64,000 nt of DNA from Paracidovorax citrulli (GTDB lineage Bacteria; Pseudomonadota; Gammaproteobacteria; Burkholderiales; Burkholderiaceae_C). Location: positions 1 to 64,000 of the forward strand of contig NZ_FNEY01000025.1 of assembly GCF_900100305.1 (NCBI RefSeq), given 5' to 3'. The position numbers and the translations under genes were made by a program. Positions 54,253 to 64,000 of this stretch are shown piece after piece. The notes under the pieces were generated by a model, which did not search any database, was not told the DNA's origin, and saw only the letters and a program-made list of their open reading frames with translations. Position 1 is the first letter of the stretch, and each line of letters begins with the position of its first letter.

Positions 54253-54546
54253 TCAGAAATTTCTCGAAAAAGATTCCACCGTACCGCGTCGATATCGACC
54301 TGCATGAAGTACAGTAATTGGCGCACTACTTATATAACATAATGCGAGAGCCATTGGAAGAATTATTAAAAGATTAGCGCCCTTCAATACCCCCTTCCCA
54401 TCCACAGGAGATATTCTATCCAGTGCCGACAATACGCCCCCATCCAAACCGGCAATATTATCCAAAGCCAAATATGAAAAAACCAGAGCAACAACAAATC
54501 CCGCGAAATATCGAACCAAGTAACTCTCCCACCAACGACCTTGCAT
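54253..54546 (-). CDS. AT-rich membrane protein, first part of a TGA-split gene
   Basis: A 97-residue frame (MQGRWWESYLVRYFAGFVVA ...) with two membrane segments, the second being LLIILPMALALCYISSAP, ending GTVESFSRNF at a TGA (54253-54255). Reading past the TGA continues in frame as [15 protein letters not shown], a natural further membrane segment. So this is most likely the 5' part of an interrupted gene. It starts about 40 nt after the pccA stop, in AT-rich DNA unlike its neighbours. Confidence 0.6.
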   Translation of the reverse strand: MQGRWWESYLVRYFAGFVVALVFSYLALDNIAGLDGGVLSALDRISPVDGKGVLKGANLLIILPMALALCYISSAPITVLHAGRYRRGTVESFSRNF

Positions 54547-54586
54547 AAGAAGATCCTCCCATAGTTATCATAAATAAATAAATTGC

Positions 54587-56635
54587 TTACTTAAATTCCA
54601 GAATTACCTGATCCACTGCAAGCGACTCTCCTTTGTTCGCCACCACCTTGTCCACCACGCCATCCTGCGCGGCGAACAGGATGTTCTCCATCTTCATGGC
54701 CTCGATCACCGCCAGTTTCTCGCCGGCCTGCACCTTCTGGCCCTCCTGCACCGCCACGTCCACCAGCAGCCCGGGCATGGGCGAGAGCAGGAAGCGCGAA
54801 AGATCCGGCGGCGCCTTGTAGGGCATGAGCCGGTGCAGCCGCGCGCCCGCCGGCGACAGCACCATGGCCTCGATCTGGGTACCGTTGTGCGCGATGCGCA
54901 GCGCCAGCGGGTTCTTGCCCGCGCCCCGCTCCACCTGGGCGGTGAAGCCCACGCCGTTGCACTGGCCCTGCACGCGGATCTGGCCCAGCGTGGCCGCGCT
55001 GCCGATCTGGTAGTCCTTGCCGCCCACGCGCACGCTGCTGCCGCCGGACGGATCCTGGAAGTCCGTCACCGACACCTCGTGGTGTACGTTCTCGCCCCCG
55101 GCCCCCAGCACCACCACCACGAACTGCTCGCCCACCTTAACCTGGTGCCCCGCCAGCTGGCCGCTGATGCCGCTGGCGCGCGCGCGGTAGCGGCGGTGCA
55201 TGTAGGCGGCCAGCGCGACGAGGAAGAGCGGATCGTCGTGCGGCACGTCCTCCGCATGGAATCCCCGGCCGTAGTGCTCCGCGATGAAGCCCGTGTTGAA
55301 CTGCCCGGACACGAACTTCAGGTGCGCCAGCAGCGCCGCCTGGAACGGGATGTTGCTGCTGATGCCGCGGATCACGAAGCCGTTGAGCGCCGCGCGCATC
55401 TTGTGGATCGCGTCCTCCCGGTCCGTGCCGTGCACGATGAGCTTGGCGATCATGGAGTCATAGAACATCGGGATCTCGCCGCCTTCATAGACGCCCGTGT
55501 CCACGCGCACGCCCAGCTTCTTCTCGGTATCGGCCTGGAACATGCTCTCCAGCGGCGGCTGGAAGCGCACCAGCCGCCCGGTGGAGGGCAGGAAGTTGCG
55601 GAACGGGTCTTCGGCATTGATGCGGCATTCGATGGCCCAGCCATCGCGCTTCACGTCCTCCTGCGCCAGGGGTAGCGCCTCGCCGGCCGCCACGCGGATC
55701 ATCAGCTCCACCAGGTCCAGCCCCGTGATGCACTCCGTCACCGGATGCTCCACCTGCAGGCGGGTGTTCATCTCCAGGAAGTAGAAATCCTGGTCCTTGC
55801 CGACCACGAACTCCACCGTGCCGGCGCTCTGGTACTTCACGGCCTTCGCCAGCGCCACGGCCTGCTCGCCCATGGCCTTGCGCGTCGCGTCGCTGATGAA
55901 GGGCGACGGCGCCTCCTCGATCACCTTCTGGTGGCGGCGCTGGATCGAGCATTCGCGCTCGTTCAGGTAGATCACGTTGCCGTGCGCGTCGCCCAGCACC
56001 TGGATCTCGATATGGCGCGGCTGCTGCACGAACTTCTCGATGAAGATGCGGTCGTCGCCGAAGCTGTTGCGGGCCTCGTTCTGGCAGGCGGTGAAGCCTT
56101 CGAGCGCTTCCTTGTCGTTGTAGGCCACGCGCAGGCCCTTGCCGCCGCCACCGGCCGAGGCCTTGATCATCACCGGGTAGCCGATGTCGCGCGCGATCTC
56201 CACCGCGCGATCGGCCGACTCGATGGCATCGTTCCAGCCCGGGATCGTGTTGACCTTCGCCTCGTTGGCGAGCTTCTTGGACGCGATCTTGTCGCCCATG
56301 GCCGCGATCGAATGCGCCTTCGGGCCGATGAAGGCAATGCCTTCGTCCTCGCAGCGCTGCGCGAAACCCTCGTTCTCCGACAGGAAGCCGTAGCCCGGGT
56401 GGATCGCCTGCGCGCCGGTCTGCTTCGCGGCCGCGATGATGCGGTCCGCCAGCAGGTAGGACTCGCGCGAGGGCGCCGCGCCGATGTGCACCGCCTCGTC
56501 GGCCAGCCTCACATGGCGGGCATCCTTGTCGGCATCGGAATACACGGCCACCGTGGCGATGCCCATGCGGCGGGCGGTGGCGATGACGCGGCAGGCGATC
56601 TCGCCGCGGTTGGCAATGAGGATTTTGGTGAACAT
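54587..56635 (-). CDS. pccA: Propionyl/acetyl-CoA carboxylase biotin-carboxylase subunit
   Basis: The 682-residue alpha subunit carries out ATP-dependent carboxylation of biotin. The biotin carboxylase domain (about 1-450) begins MFTKILIANRGEIACRVIAT and has the ATP-grasp Gly loop KASAGGGGKGLRV and EMNTRLQVEHPVTE. A BT-type linker follows (about 450-600), and the C-terminal biotinyl domain (about 605-682) has the biotinylated Lys in VIEAMKMEN. With PccB, the genomic context favours propionyl-CoA as substrate over acetyl- or methylcrotonyl-CoA. Confidence 0.95.
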   Translation of the reverse strand: MFTKILIANRGEIACRVIATARRMGIATVAVYSDADKDARHVRLADEAVHIGAAPSRESYLLADRIIAAAKQTGAQAIHPGYGFLSENEGFAQRCEDEGIAFIGPKAHSIAAMGDKIASKKLANEAKVNTIPGWNDAIESADRAVEIARDIGYPVMIKASAGGGGKGLRVAYNDKEALEGFTACQNEARNSFGDDRIFIEKFVQQPRHIEIQVLGDAHGNVIYLNERECSIQRRHQKVIEEAPSPFISDATRKAMGEQAVALAKAVKYQSAGTVEFVVGKDQDFYFLEMNTRLQVEHPVTECITGLDLVELMIRVAAGEALPLAQEDVKRDGWAIECRINAEDPFRNFLPSTGRLVRFQPPLESMFQADTEKKLGVRVDTGVYEGGEIPMFYDSMIAKLIVHGTDREDAIHKMRAALNGFVIRGISSNIPFQAALLAHLKFVSGQFNTGFIAEHYGRGFHAEDVPHDDPLFLVALAAYMHRRYRARASGISGQLAGHQVKVGEQFVVVVLGAGGENVHHEVSVTDFQDPSGGSSVRVGGKDYQIGSAATLGQIRVQGQCNGVGFTAQVERGAGKNPLALRIAHNGTQIEAMVLSPAGARLHRLMPYKAPPDLSRFLLSPMPGLLVDVAVQEGQKVQAGEKLAVIEAMKMENILFAAQDGVVDKVVANKGESLAVDQVILEFK

Positions 56636-56690
56636 GATGCGTCGAAAGTTGGGTTGCGGGCGAACGTGGATGGAGGCGCCGGGCAGGCGA

Positions 56691-57230
56691 TCAGGAGATC
56701 CGGTCGATGGTCGGGCTCATGTCCTCCATCCAGAGGACGTTGTCCGAATACGACTGCAGGTCAGGAGACAGGCTGGCCGCGGAGCCCGACACCCACACCT
56801 CCTTGTGCAATTCGGATTTGACGTAGGAGATCGCGTCCTCGAAATCGCCGTCTCCTGCGGAGAGGATCAGCCGGTCGTACACGTTCTGCGCGGCGAGCTT
56901 GATGATCAGCGTGGCGATGCCCACGTCCACACCCTTCTGGACCCACCGGTCGGACGAATGGCCGCATGCCGCGCAGTTCATGTGCATCTTCTTGAGCTTG
57001 TAGAGCTGCACGCGGAACTTCGGCCCGTGGGGAGGCGCGGTCTTGATCCACGAATGGAACGCGTTCTGCGCATCCGTGGCAGGGTCGCTGACGGAGTTCA
57101 GGTAGTAGCTCTCGCGGATCGGCCCGCCGTTCAGCCGGGTGATCTCGTTCTTCAGCTTGAGGTAGTCGAAGGGCTTGCTCTTGCCGTAGTTGAAGAGGTA
57201 GGCGCCATCGATGATCCAGACGGTTTTCAT
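56691..57230 (-). CDS. NYN-domain (PIN-like) protein
   Basis: A 179-residue protein of the NYN/LabA type. N-terminal VWIIDGAYLFNY has the first acidic residue (Asp9), a Cys pair CAAC lies in HMNCAACGHSSDRWVQKGVD, followed by the conserved VDVGIATLIIKLA and SAGDGDFEDAISYV with further acidic residues. NYN domains are metal-dependent RNases or RNA-binding proteins. The KGVDVGIATLI and SGDGDF motifs match the active family. It lies between pccA and pccB on the same strand (gaps about 55 nt each), an unexpected place for a nuclease. Confidence 0.85.
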   Translation of the reverse strand: MKTVWIIDGAYLFNYGKSKPFDYLKLKNEITRLNGGPIRESYYLNSVSDPATDAQNAFHSWIKTAPPHGPKFRVQLYKLKKMHMNCAACGHSSDRWVQKGVDVGIATLIIKLAAQNVYDRLILSAGDGDFEDAISYVKSELHKEVWVSGSAASLSPDLQSYSDNVLWMEDMSPTIDRIS

Positions 57231-57285
57231 CGTGCTCCCGGGAGGTTCGTCCGAGCGGCCGTGCAGGGCTTCGCGGTGCGGCGGC

Positions 57286-58818
<1,533 letters not shown>

Positions 58819-58890
58819 GGTCTTCCTTCCAACGATCCGTGAATTGTCTGTGCGAATGTCCGTGTGGCGCCCGCGGCCCGCGCGGGCCGG

Positions 58891-59913
58891 TCAGGGGGGC
58901 GCGAAGCCGCCCGCCTGCAGCAGGCTGCGTGCCGCGGTCGATGCCGCGATGCGCCCGGCGAGCACGTCCTCGCGCAGGCCCGGCAGCATCGCCCGCACCT
59001 GCGGCTGCGCGCGGAACGCCTGCTTCAGGCCGGCGTCGATGCGCTCCCACATCCAGGCCTGCGCCTGCTGCCGGCGCCGCGCCGCGAGATGCCCGTTGGC
59101 CGACTGCACGCGCCGGTAGTCCTCCACCGCCGCCCAGAAGGCGTCCACGCCGCGGCCCTGCAGCGCGCTGATCTGCAGCACGCGCGGATGCCACAGCGCC
59201 GAGTCGTGCCGCGCATGCCCGGGGTGGCCGTGCTGGCCAAACAGCCGCAGGCTGGAGGTGATCTGCGCCTCGGCGCGCGTCGCGGCATGGGCGTCGATGT
59301 CGGCCTTGTTGATCGCCACCAGGTCCGCGATCTCCATCACGCCCTTCTTGATCGCCTGCAGGTCGTCGCCGGCGTTGGGTAGCTGCATCAGCACGAACAT
59401 GTCCGTCATGCCCGCCACGGCGGTCTCGCTCTGGCCGACGCCCACCGTCTCCACGATCACGATGTCGTAGCCGGCCGCCTCGCAGACCAGCATGGCCTCG
59501 CGCGTCTTCTCCGCCACGCCGCCCAGCGTGCCGCTGGAAGGGCTGGGGCGGATGTAGGCCTGCTCATGCACCGACAGGCGCTCCATGCGCGTCTTGTCGC
59601 CCAGGATGGAGCCGCCGGACACGCTGGAGGACGGGTCGATGGTCAGCACCGCCACGCGGTGGCCCTGCGCGATCAGGTGCAGGCCCAGCGCCTCGATGAA
59701 GGTGGACTTCCCCACGCCGGGCACGCCACTCAGGCCCAGGCGGAAGGCCTTGCCGGTGTGCGGCAGCAGCGCGGTGAGCAATGCGTCGCCTTGGGCACGG
59801 TGGTCGGCGCGCGTGGATTCGAGCAGCGTGATGGCCTTGGCGATGGCACGGCGCTGCACGGCTCCGGGCGCGCCGGTGATGCCGGCCAGGAGCGGATGGG
59901 GGGGCGCGGTCAT
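58891..59913 (-). CDS. meaB: Methylmalonyl-CoA mutase-associated GTPase MeaB
   Basis: A 340-residue G3E-family P-loop GTPase that protects and reloads B12 on methylmalonyl-CoA mutase. Walker [16 protein letters not shown], switch/Walker B region [16 protein letters not shown], base-recognition NKAD ([10 protein letters not shown]), and the C-terminal dimerisation arm. It is often mis-named ArgK. The ATG overlaps the stop of the GNAT gene by 4 nt, and the mutase gene is immediately before that, consistent with a mutase-chaperone operon. Confidence 0.95.
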   Translation of the reverse strand: MTAPPHPLLAGITGAPGAVQRRAIAKAITLLESTRADHRAQGDALLTALLPHTGKAFRLGLSGVPGVGKSTFIEALGLHLIAQGHRVAVLTIDPSSSVSGGSILGDKTRMERLSVHEQAYIRPSPSSGTLGGVAEKTREAMLVCEAAGYDIVIVETVGVGQSETAVAGMTDMFVLMQLPNAGDDLQAIKKGVMEIADLVAINKADIDAHAATRAEAQITSSLRLFGQHGHPGHARHDSALWHPRVLQISALQGRGVDAFWAAVEDYRRVQSANGHLAARRRQQAQAWMWERIDAGLKQAFRAQPQVRAMLPGLREDVLAGRIAASTAARSLLQAGGFAPP

Positions 59914-60437
59914 GGCTGCGCTCCCGAAGCCAGGCCGTCCCACGACGGGCTCCAGCGGTACTCCAGGTCGAAAGGCTCCTCGGCCACTTGCCGGAAGCCG
60001 TGGCGCAGGTAGAAGCGGTTGGCGTCGCTGCACTTGAGCGCACACAGCGTCACGTCGCAGCCGCGCGCGCGGGCCTGCGCCTGCACCCAGGCCATGGCCC
60101 AGCTGCCGGCGCCTGTGTTCTGCGCGCCCGGCCGCAGATAGAGATGGTGCAGCCGCAGCGTGCCGTCGGCCGCGCGCGGCAGCAGCGTGAGGTAGCCGAT
60201 GCGCTCGCCGCCCCGCACGATGTGGCGCATGCCCTCGGGCACGAAGGCATCGCGCAGCCGCTCCCGCACGCGCACCGGATCGAAGCGGCCCAGCCGCTCA
60301 AGGCTCTCGCGCAGGGCATCGGCCCGCAGGTCGGCCATGGCGGCAAAGTCCCCTTCGGAGACGGCCTCCCAGCCCAAGCCGGAGGGTCCGGACGGTGGTG
60401 AGGACGACGAGGCAACAGGCATCGCGGGCGCACGCAT
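59910..60437 (-). CDS. GNAT-family N-acetyltransferase
   Basis: A 175-residue acetyltransferase. The core is [40 protein letters not shown] (acetyl-CoA loop, with GAGSW in place of the common RGxGxA) and [17 protein letters not shown]. The start is 2 nt after the mutase TGA (TGAGGATG) and the stop overlaps meaB, so it is translated as part of the mutase operon. The substrate is unknown; regulation of the pathway by lysine or small-molecule acetylation is only speculation. Confidence 0.85.
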   Translation of the reverse strand: MRAPAMPVASSSSPPSGPSGLGWEAVSEGDFAAMADLRADALRESLERLGRFDPVRVRERLRDAFVPEGMRHIVRGGERIGYLTLLPRAADGTLRLHHLYLRPGAQNTGAGSWAMAWVQAQARARGCDVTLCALKCSDANRFYLRHGFRQVAEEPFDLEYRWSPSWDGLASGAQP

Positions 60438-60439
60438 CC

Positions 60440-62608
60440 TCAGGCGGCCACGACCTTGCGGATCTGCTCCAGCACGTCCTTGGCGCTCGCGGGAATGGGC
60501 GTGCCCGGCCCGTAGATGCCCTTCACGCCCGATGCGTAGAGGAAGTCGTAGTCCTGCTGCGGGATCACGCCGCCCACGAACACGATGATGTCGTCGGCGC
60601 CCTGGTCCTTGAGGGCCTGGATGATGGCCGGCACCAGCGTCTTGTGGCCGGCAGCGAGCGTGGAGACGCCCACGGCATGCACGTCGTTCTCGATCGCCTG
60701 GCGCGCGCATTCCTCGGGCGTCTGGAAGAGCGGCCCCATGTCCACGTCGAACCCCAGGTCGGCGAAGGCCGTGGCCACCACCTTGGCGCCGCGGTCGTGG
60801 CCATCCTGGCCCAGCTTGGCGATCATCACGCGCGGGCGGCGGCCCTCGCTTTCCGCGAAGGCGTCGATCTCGCCCTTGAGCTTTTCCCAGCCCTCGGCCG
60901 AGTCGTAGGCGGCGGCATAGACGCCGGTCACCTTCTGCGTGTCGGCACGGTGGCGGCCGAACACCTTCTCCAGCGCGTCGCTCACCTCGCCCACCGTGGC
61001 GCGCAGGCGGATCGCCTGGATGGACAGCTCCAGCAGATTGCCGGAGCCAGACTCCGCGGCCGCGGTCAGGGCATCCAGCGCCTGCTGCACGGCTGCGCCA
61101 TCGCGCGTGGCGCGGATGCGTTCGAGCCGCGCGATCTGGCCGTCGCGCACCTTCACGTTGTCGATCTGCAGGATGTCCACCGGGTCTTCCTTGGCCAGGC
61201 GGTACTTGTTCACGCCCACGATCACGTCCTTGCCCGAATCGATGCGCGCCTGCTTCTCCGCAGCGGCCGCCTCGATCTTGAGCTTGGCCCAGCCCGAATC
61301 CACCGCGGCGGTCATGCCGCCCATGGCCTCGACCTCCTCGATGATCTTCCAGGCGGCGTCGGCCATGTCCTGGGTGAGCTTTTCCATCATGTAGCTGCCG
61401 GCCCAGGGGTCGATCACGTTGGTGATGTGCGTCTCTTCCTGGATGATGAGCTGCGTGTTGCGCGCGATGCGGGCCGAGAATTCAGTGGGCAGCGCGATGG
61501 CCTCGTCGAAGCTGTTGGTGTGCAGGCTCTGCGTGCCGCCGAACACGGCCGCCATGGCCTCGATGGTGGTGCGCACCACGTTGTTGTAGGGGTCCTGCTC
61601 GGTGAGCGACCAGCCCGAGGTCTGGCAGTGCGTGCGCAGCATCAGGCTCTTGGGGTTCTTGGCGCCCGTGCCCTTCATGATGCGGCACCACAGCAGGCGC
61701 GCGGCGCGCATCTTGGCCACTTCCAGGTAGAAGTTCATGCCGATCGCCCAGAAGAACGACAGCCGCCCCGCGAACTCGTCCACGTCCAGCCCCGAGGCGA
61801 TCGCCGTCTTCACGTACTCCTTGCCGTCGGCCAGCGTGAACGCCAGCTCCAGCGCCTGGTTGGCGCCCGCCTCCTGCATGTGGTAGCCACTGATGGAGAT
61901 GGAGTTGAACTTCGGCATGTTCCGCGCCGTATAGCCGATGATGTCGCCGATGATGCGCATCGAAGGCTTGGGCGGGTAGATGTACGTGTTGCGGACCATG
62001 AACTCCTTGAGGATGTCGTTCTGGATGGTCCCGGAGAGCTGGTCCTGCCGCACGCCCTGCTCTTCCGCCGCGACCACGTAGCCCGCCAGCACGGGCAGCA
62101 CGGCGCCGTTCATCGTCATGGAGACGCTCACCTTGTCGAGCGGAATGCCGTCGAAGAGGATCTTCATGTCCTCCACGCTGTCGATGGCCACCCCGGCCTT
62201 GCCCACGTCGCCGGTCACGCGCGGATGGTCGCTGTCGTAACCGCGGTGGGTGGCGAGATCGAACGCCACCGAGACGCCCTGCCCGCCGGCCGCCAGCGCC
62301 TTGCGGTAGAAGGCGTTCGATTCTTCCGCCGTGGAAAAGCCCGCGTATTGCCGGATCGTCCAGGGCCGCACCGCATACATGGTGGCCTGCGGACCGCGCA
62401 CGTAGGGTTCGAAGCCCGGCAGGGTATTGGCGTGCGGCAGGCCCGCCACGTCCTCCGCCGTGTAGAGCGGCTTGACGGTGATCCCGTCCGGCGTGACCCA
62501 GTTCAGCGCGGAGACATCGCCGCCCGGCGCGGACTTGGCCGCCGCCTTCGCCCAGGCGGCGAGATCGGCGGGCTGGAATTCGGGCGGGGGCGTCTGTCTG
62601 CTGCTCAT
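60440..62608 (-). CDS. scpA: Methylmalonyl-CoA mutase (single-chain)
   Basis: A 722-residue B12-dependent mutase converting (R)-methylmalonyl-CoA to succinyl-CoA. The TIM-barrel domain (about 1-560) contains [57 protein letters not shown] and [14 protein letters not shown]. The C-terminal B12-binding domain has the DxHxxG motif in [20 protein letters not shown], with the lower-ligand His. The ATG at 62608 is the usual start for the family. The gene is divergent from a GntR regulator gene. Confidence 0.97.
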   Translation of the reverse strand: MSSRQTPPPEFQPADLAAWAKAAAKSAPGGDVSALNWVTPDGITVKPLYTAEDVAGLPHANTLPGFEPYVRGPQATMYAVRPWTIRQYAGFSTAEESNAFYRKALAAGGQGVSVAFDLATHRGYDSDHPRVTGDVGKAGVAIDSVEDMKILFDGIPLDKVSVSMTMNGAVLPVLAGYVVAAEEQGVRQDQLSGTIQNDILKEFMVRNTYIYPPKPSMRIIGDIIGYTARNMPKFNSISISGYHMQEAGANQALELAFTLADGKEYVKTAIASGLDVDEFAGRLSFFWAIGMNFYLEVAKMRAARLLWCRIMKGTGAKNPKSLMLRTHCQTSGWSLTEQDPYNNVVRTTIEAMAAVFGGTQSLHTNSFDEAIALPTEFSARIARNTQLIIQEETHITNVIDPWAGSYMMEKLTQDMADAAWKIIEEVEAMGGMTAAVDSGWAKLKIEAAAAEKQARIDSGKDVIVGVNKYRLAKEDPVDILQIDNVKVRDGQIARLERIRATRDGAAVQQALDALTAAAESGSGNLLELSIQAIRLRATVGEVSDALEKVFGRHRADTQKVTGVYAAAYDSAEGWEKLKGEIDAFAESEGRRPRVMIAKLGQDGHDRGAKVVATAFADLGFDVDMGPLFQTPEECARQAIENDVHAVGVSTLAAGHKTLVPAIIQALKDQGADDIIVFVGGVIPQQDYDFLYASGVKGIYGPGTPIPASAKDVLEQIRKVVAA

Positions 62609-62707
62609 GGATGGCTCGCGTCGGGGTTTTGCAGGTCGATCGGAGGTTCCGCGCCGGCTTGTCTCCTGGCGTGCGCGGGAAGCAAGGGCTAGTCTAGCCG
62701 ATTCCGT

Positions 62708-62718
62708 AATTATTAATT
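62708..62718. promoter_or_regulatory. AT-rich inverted repeat between scpA and gntR
   Basis: AATTATTAATT is a perfect 5-1-5 inverted repeat in a short AT-rich island of the divergent promoter region, 30 nt before the GntR start. It is a candidate operator for the GntR protein or a promoter element. Confidence 0.35.
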
Positions 62719-62747
62719 CATCATTTTTTGACGTACCATTCCGCGCC

Positions 62748-63383
62748 ATGTCCACCGCCTCGCTCACCCCGCGCGCCCTCTACGAAGAGGTGGCGGAGCA
62801 ATTGCGCCAGCGCATCTTCCGCCGCGAGCTGCAGCCCGGCAGCTGGATCGACGAGCTGAAGATCGCCGAGGAATTCGGCATCAGCCGCACCCCGCTTCGC
62901 GAAGCGCTGAAGGTGCTCGCGGCCGAGGGCCTCGTGACGATGAAGGTGCGGCGCGGCGCCTACGTCACCGAAGTGTCCGACAAGGACCTGCGCGACGTCT
63001 ATCACCTGCTGGCGCTACTGGAGAGCGACGCCGCCCGCGTGGTCGCGCAGCGCGCTACCGATGCGCAGTTGCGGGAACTGGAGGCGCTGCACGCCGAACT
63101 GGCCGCGTGCGTGGACGACCGGGACCGCTTCTTCGGCGTGAACGAGCGGTTCCACATGCGACTGCTCGAACTGGCGGACAACCGCTGGCGCAACCAGATG
63201 GTCGCCGACCTGCGCAAGGTCATGAAACTCAACCGCCACAACTCCCTGCTGCGCCAGGGCCGCATCGAAGAGTCGCTGCGCGAGCACGCGGACATCCTGG
63301 GCGCCCTGCAGGCCCGGAACGGTGAACGCGCCGCGGCCGCGATGCTGGACCATTTCAGCCAGGGGCTGCAGGCCGCGGCCTGA
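62748..63383 (+). CDS. GntR-family regulator (FCD type)
   Basis: A 211-residue repressor. An N-terminal winged helix ([20 protein letters not shown] and [20 protein letters not shown]) is followed by an all-helical FCD ligand domain with metal-site residues in [19 protein letters not shown]. Divergent orientation to scpA suggests it controls the methylmalonyl/propionyl-CoA genes, perhaps with an organic acid as ligand. The ATG at 62748 is the first before the DNA-binding domain. Confidence 0.92.
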   Translation: MSTASLTPRALYEEVAEQLRQRIFRRELQPGSWIDELKIAEEFGISRTPLREALKVLAAEGLVTMKVRRGAYVTEVSDKDLRDVYHLLALLESDAARVVAQRATDAQLRELEALHAELAACVDDRDRFFGVNERFHMRLLELADNRWRNQMVADLRKVMKLNRHNSLLRQGRIEESLREHADILGALQARNGERAAAAMLDHFSQGLQAAA

Positions 63384-63461
63384 GCCTTCCCTTCGCCCTT
63401 CCCGACCATTCACGCCCGCCCCCTTAGGCCCGGCGGCTGACGCGGACCTTGCCGCGTCGCG

Positions 63462-63480
63462 TGCATGCATGCATGCATGC
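63462..63480. repeat. TGCA tandem repeat
   Basis: Four consecutive TGCA units plus a partial copy (TGCATGCATGCATGCATGC) lie in the 231-nt gap between the gntR gene and the MHYT gene. No other feature was seen in that gap. Confidence 0.8.
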
Positions 63481-63614
63481 CGCGGCACGGGATATTGCGA
63501 GGGCGACTTGTCGCCGGGCGACGCTCACCGCATCATTGGGGACAGAGAGCGAAAAAGCAGCGCCGCCCCACGAAGGTCTGCGGCCATCATCGACACCTGG
63601 GAGGAGCATTGCGC

Positions 63615-64000
63615 ATGCTGGAACTGGAGCGTTTCTTTCTTCTGGACGGGGCCGACGGGCTGCCCGCAGGCGCCCTGCTCACCGGCAGCCACGATCCCGC
63701 GCTCGTCGCTCTCTCGGTCGCTGTCGCGGTGCTGTCCTCCACCCTCGCGCTCTACCTCTCCGGCCAGGCCCGCGGCACCCAGATCACGCTGTCGCGCGTG
63801 CTCGCCCTCACCAGTGCCGGCGTGGCGCTCGGCGCGGGCATCTGGGCCATGCATTTCATCGGGATGCTGTCATTCACGCTGTGCGCCGCCGTGCATTACG
63901 ACGTGGCGCTCACGATGCTGTCGATGTTTCCTGGAATGTGCGCCTCCTGGCTGGCGCTGTCGCTGCTGGCTCGCCCCGAGGTGCAGCCGCGCCAGCTCGT
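63615..64000 (+). CDS. MHYT-domain membrane signalling protein, N-terminal part (runs off the window)
   Basis: The frame is open from an ATG at 63615, with GGAG about 8-12 nt upstream, to the right edge (129 residues seen). After a periplasmic-like N-terminus come hydrophobic segments (LVALSVAVAVLSSTLALYL, ALTSAGVALGAGIWAMHFIG) containing the conserved MHF triplet in WAMHFIGMLSF. MHYT domains are thought to bind copper and sense O2, CO or NO. They usually precede GGDEF/EAL or other output domains, which would lie outside this window. Confidence 0.85.
   Translation, partial: MLELERFFLLDGADGLPAGALLTGSHDPALVALSVAVAVLSSTLALYLSGQARGTQITLSRVLALTSAGVALGAGIWAMHFIGMLSFTLCAAVHYDVALTMLSMFPGMCASWLALSLLARPEVQPRQL

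Noticed and set aside
54253..54255. TGA read as selenocysteine
   Set aside because: There is no selenoprotein-type context or visible stem-loop directly after the codon, and the protein is not a redox enzyme. A nonsense mutation or simple gene split is more likely.
63462..63480. CRISPR-like array
   Set aside because: The repeat unit is 4 bp without spacers. No CRISPR repeats or cas genes occur in the window.

Overview
This is GC-rich chromosomal DNA of a betaproteobacterium in the Comamonadaceae. Gene content and order (sulfate ABC operon sbp-cysT-cysW-cysA, split metNI/metQ, Ku/LigD, the methylmalonyl-CoA mutase cluster) and a perfect plant-inducible-promoter (PIP) box ahead of a type III effector-like gene point to a plant-pathogenic Acidovorax (avenae/citrulli group). 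The species call is inference; no 16S rRNA gene is present.

Layout. 1-7.6 kb: the end of an IS-type transposase abutting an L-asparaginase gene, then lexA behind two LexA boxes, a lineage-restricted small gene, the helicase gene hrpA, and a short-ORF/hairpin/terminator leader before an 80-residue basic protein. 7.7-14.7 kb: a DadA-like oxidoreductase, argA, a divergent ampR / class A beta-lactamase pair, a tRNA-hydroxylase (TrhO) fused to a glutathione S-transferase, and dsbB. 14.7-18.7 kb: sulfate uptake operon. 18.8-31.2 kb: a serine hydrolase, a membrane protein, a LysR/azoreductase pair, an NADPH:FMN reductase, the methionine importer genes with a chemoreceptor between metI and metQ, a hybrid PAS histidine kinase and an MFS exporter.

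31.3-34 kb: a LysR gene overlapping a tyrosine-phosphatase gene whose 5' end carries a C10 tract, then a lower-GC putative HopX/XopE-like effector with a PIP box. 34-41.7 kb: a tripartite RND efflux operon (outer-membrane factor, pump, adaptor) divergent from its probable BaeSR-like two-component system. 41.7-46.3 kb: tRNA-Gly(CCC) followed by decaying genes (an MFS pump and a LysR gene, head to head and both missing their 5' ends) and an AT-rich orphan Rhs/LysM toxin tip with its putative immunity gene.

46.5-52.4 kb: an orphan conserved protein, the Ku-LigD end-joining pair and bioB. 52.6-63.4 kb: a propionyl-CoA/methylmalonyl-CoA module read leftward from a divergent GntR regulator: mutase, GNAT, MeaB, carboxyltransferase PccB, a NYN-domain protein, biotin carboxylase PccA, a low-GC membrane gene split by one in-frame TGA, a VOC protein that fits methylmalonyl-CoA epimerase, and a 3'-truncated Asp/Glu racemase gene. 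Together PccAB, the epimerase, the mutase and its G-protein chaperone would carry propionyl-CoA to succinyl-CoA. The window ends inside an MHYT-domain membrane protein gene.

The best candidates for something undescribed are the PIP-box effector, the TrhO-GST fusion, the orphan toxin/immunity pair, the TGA-split membrane gene and the short-ORF leader near 7.2 kb.
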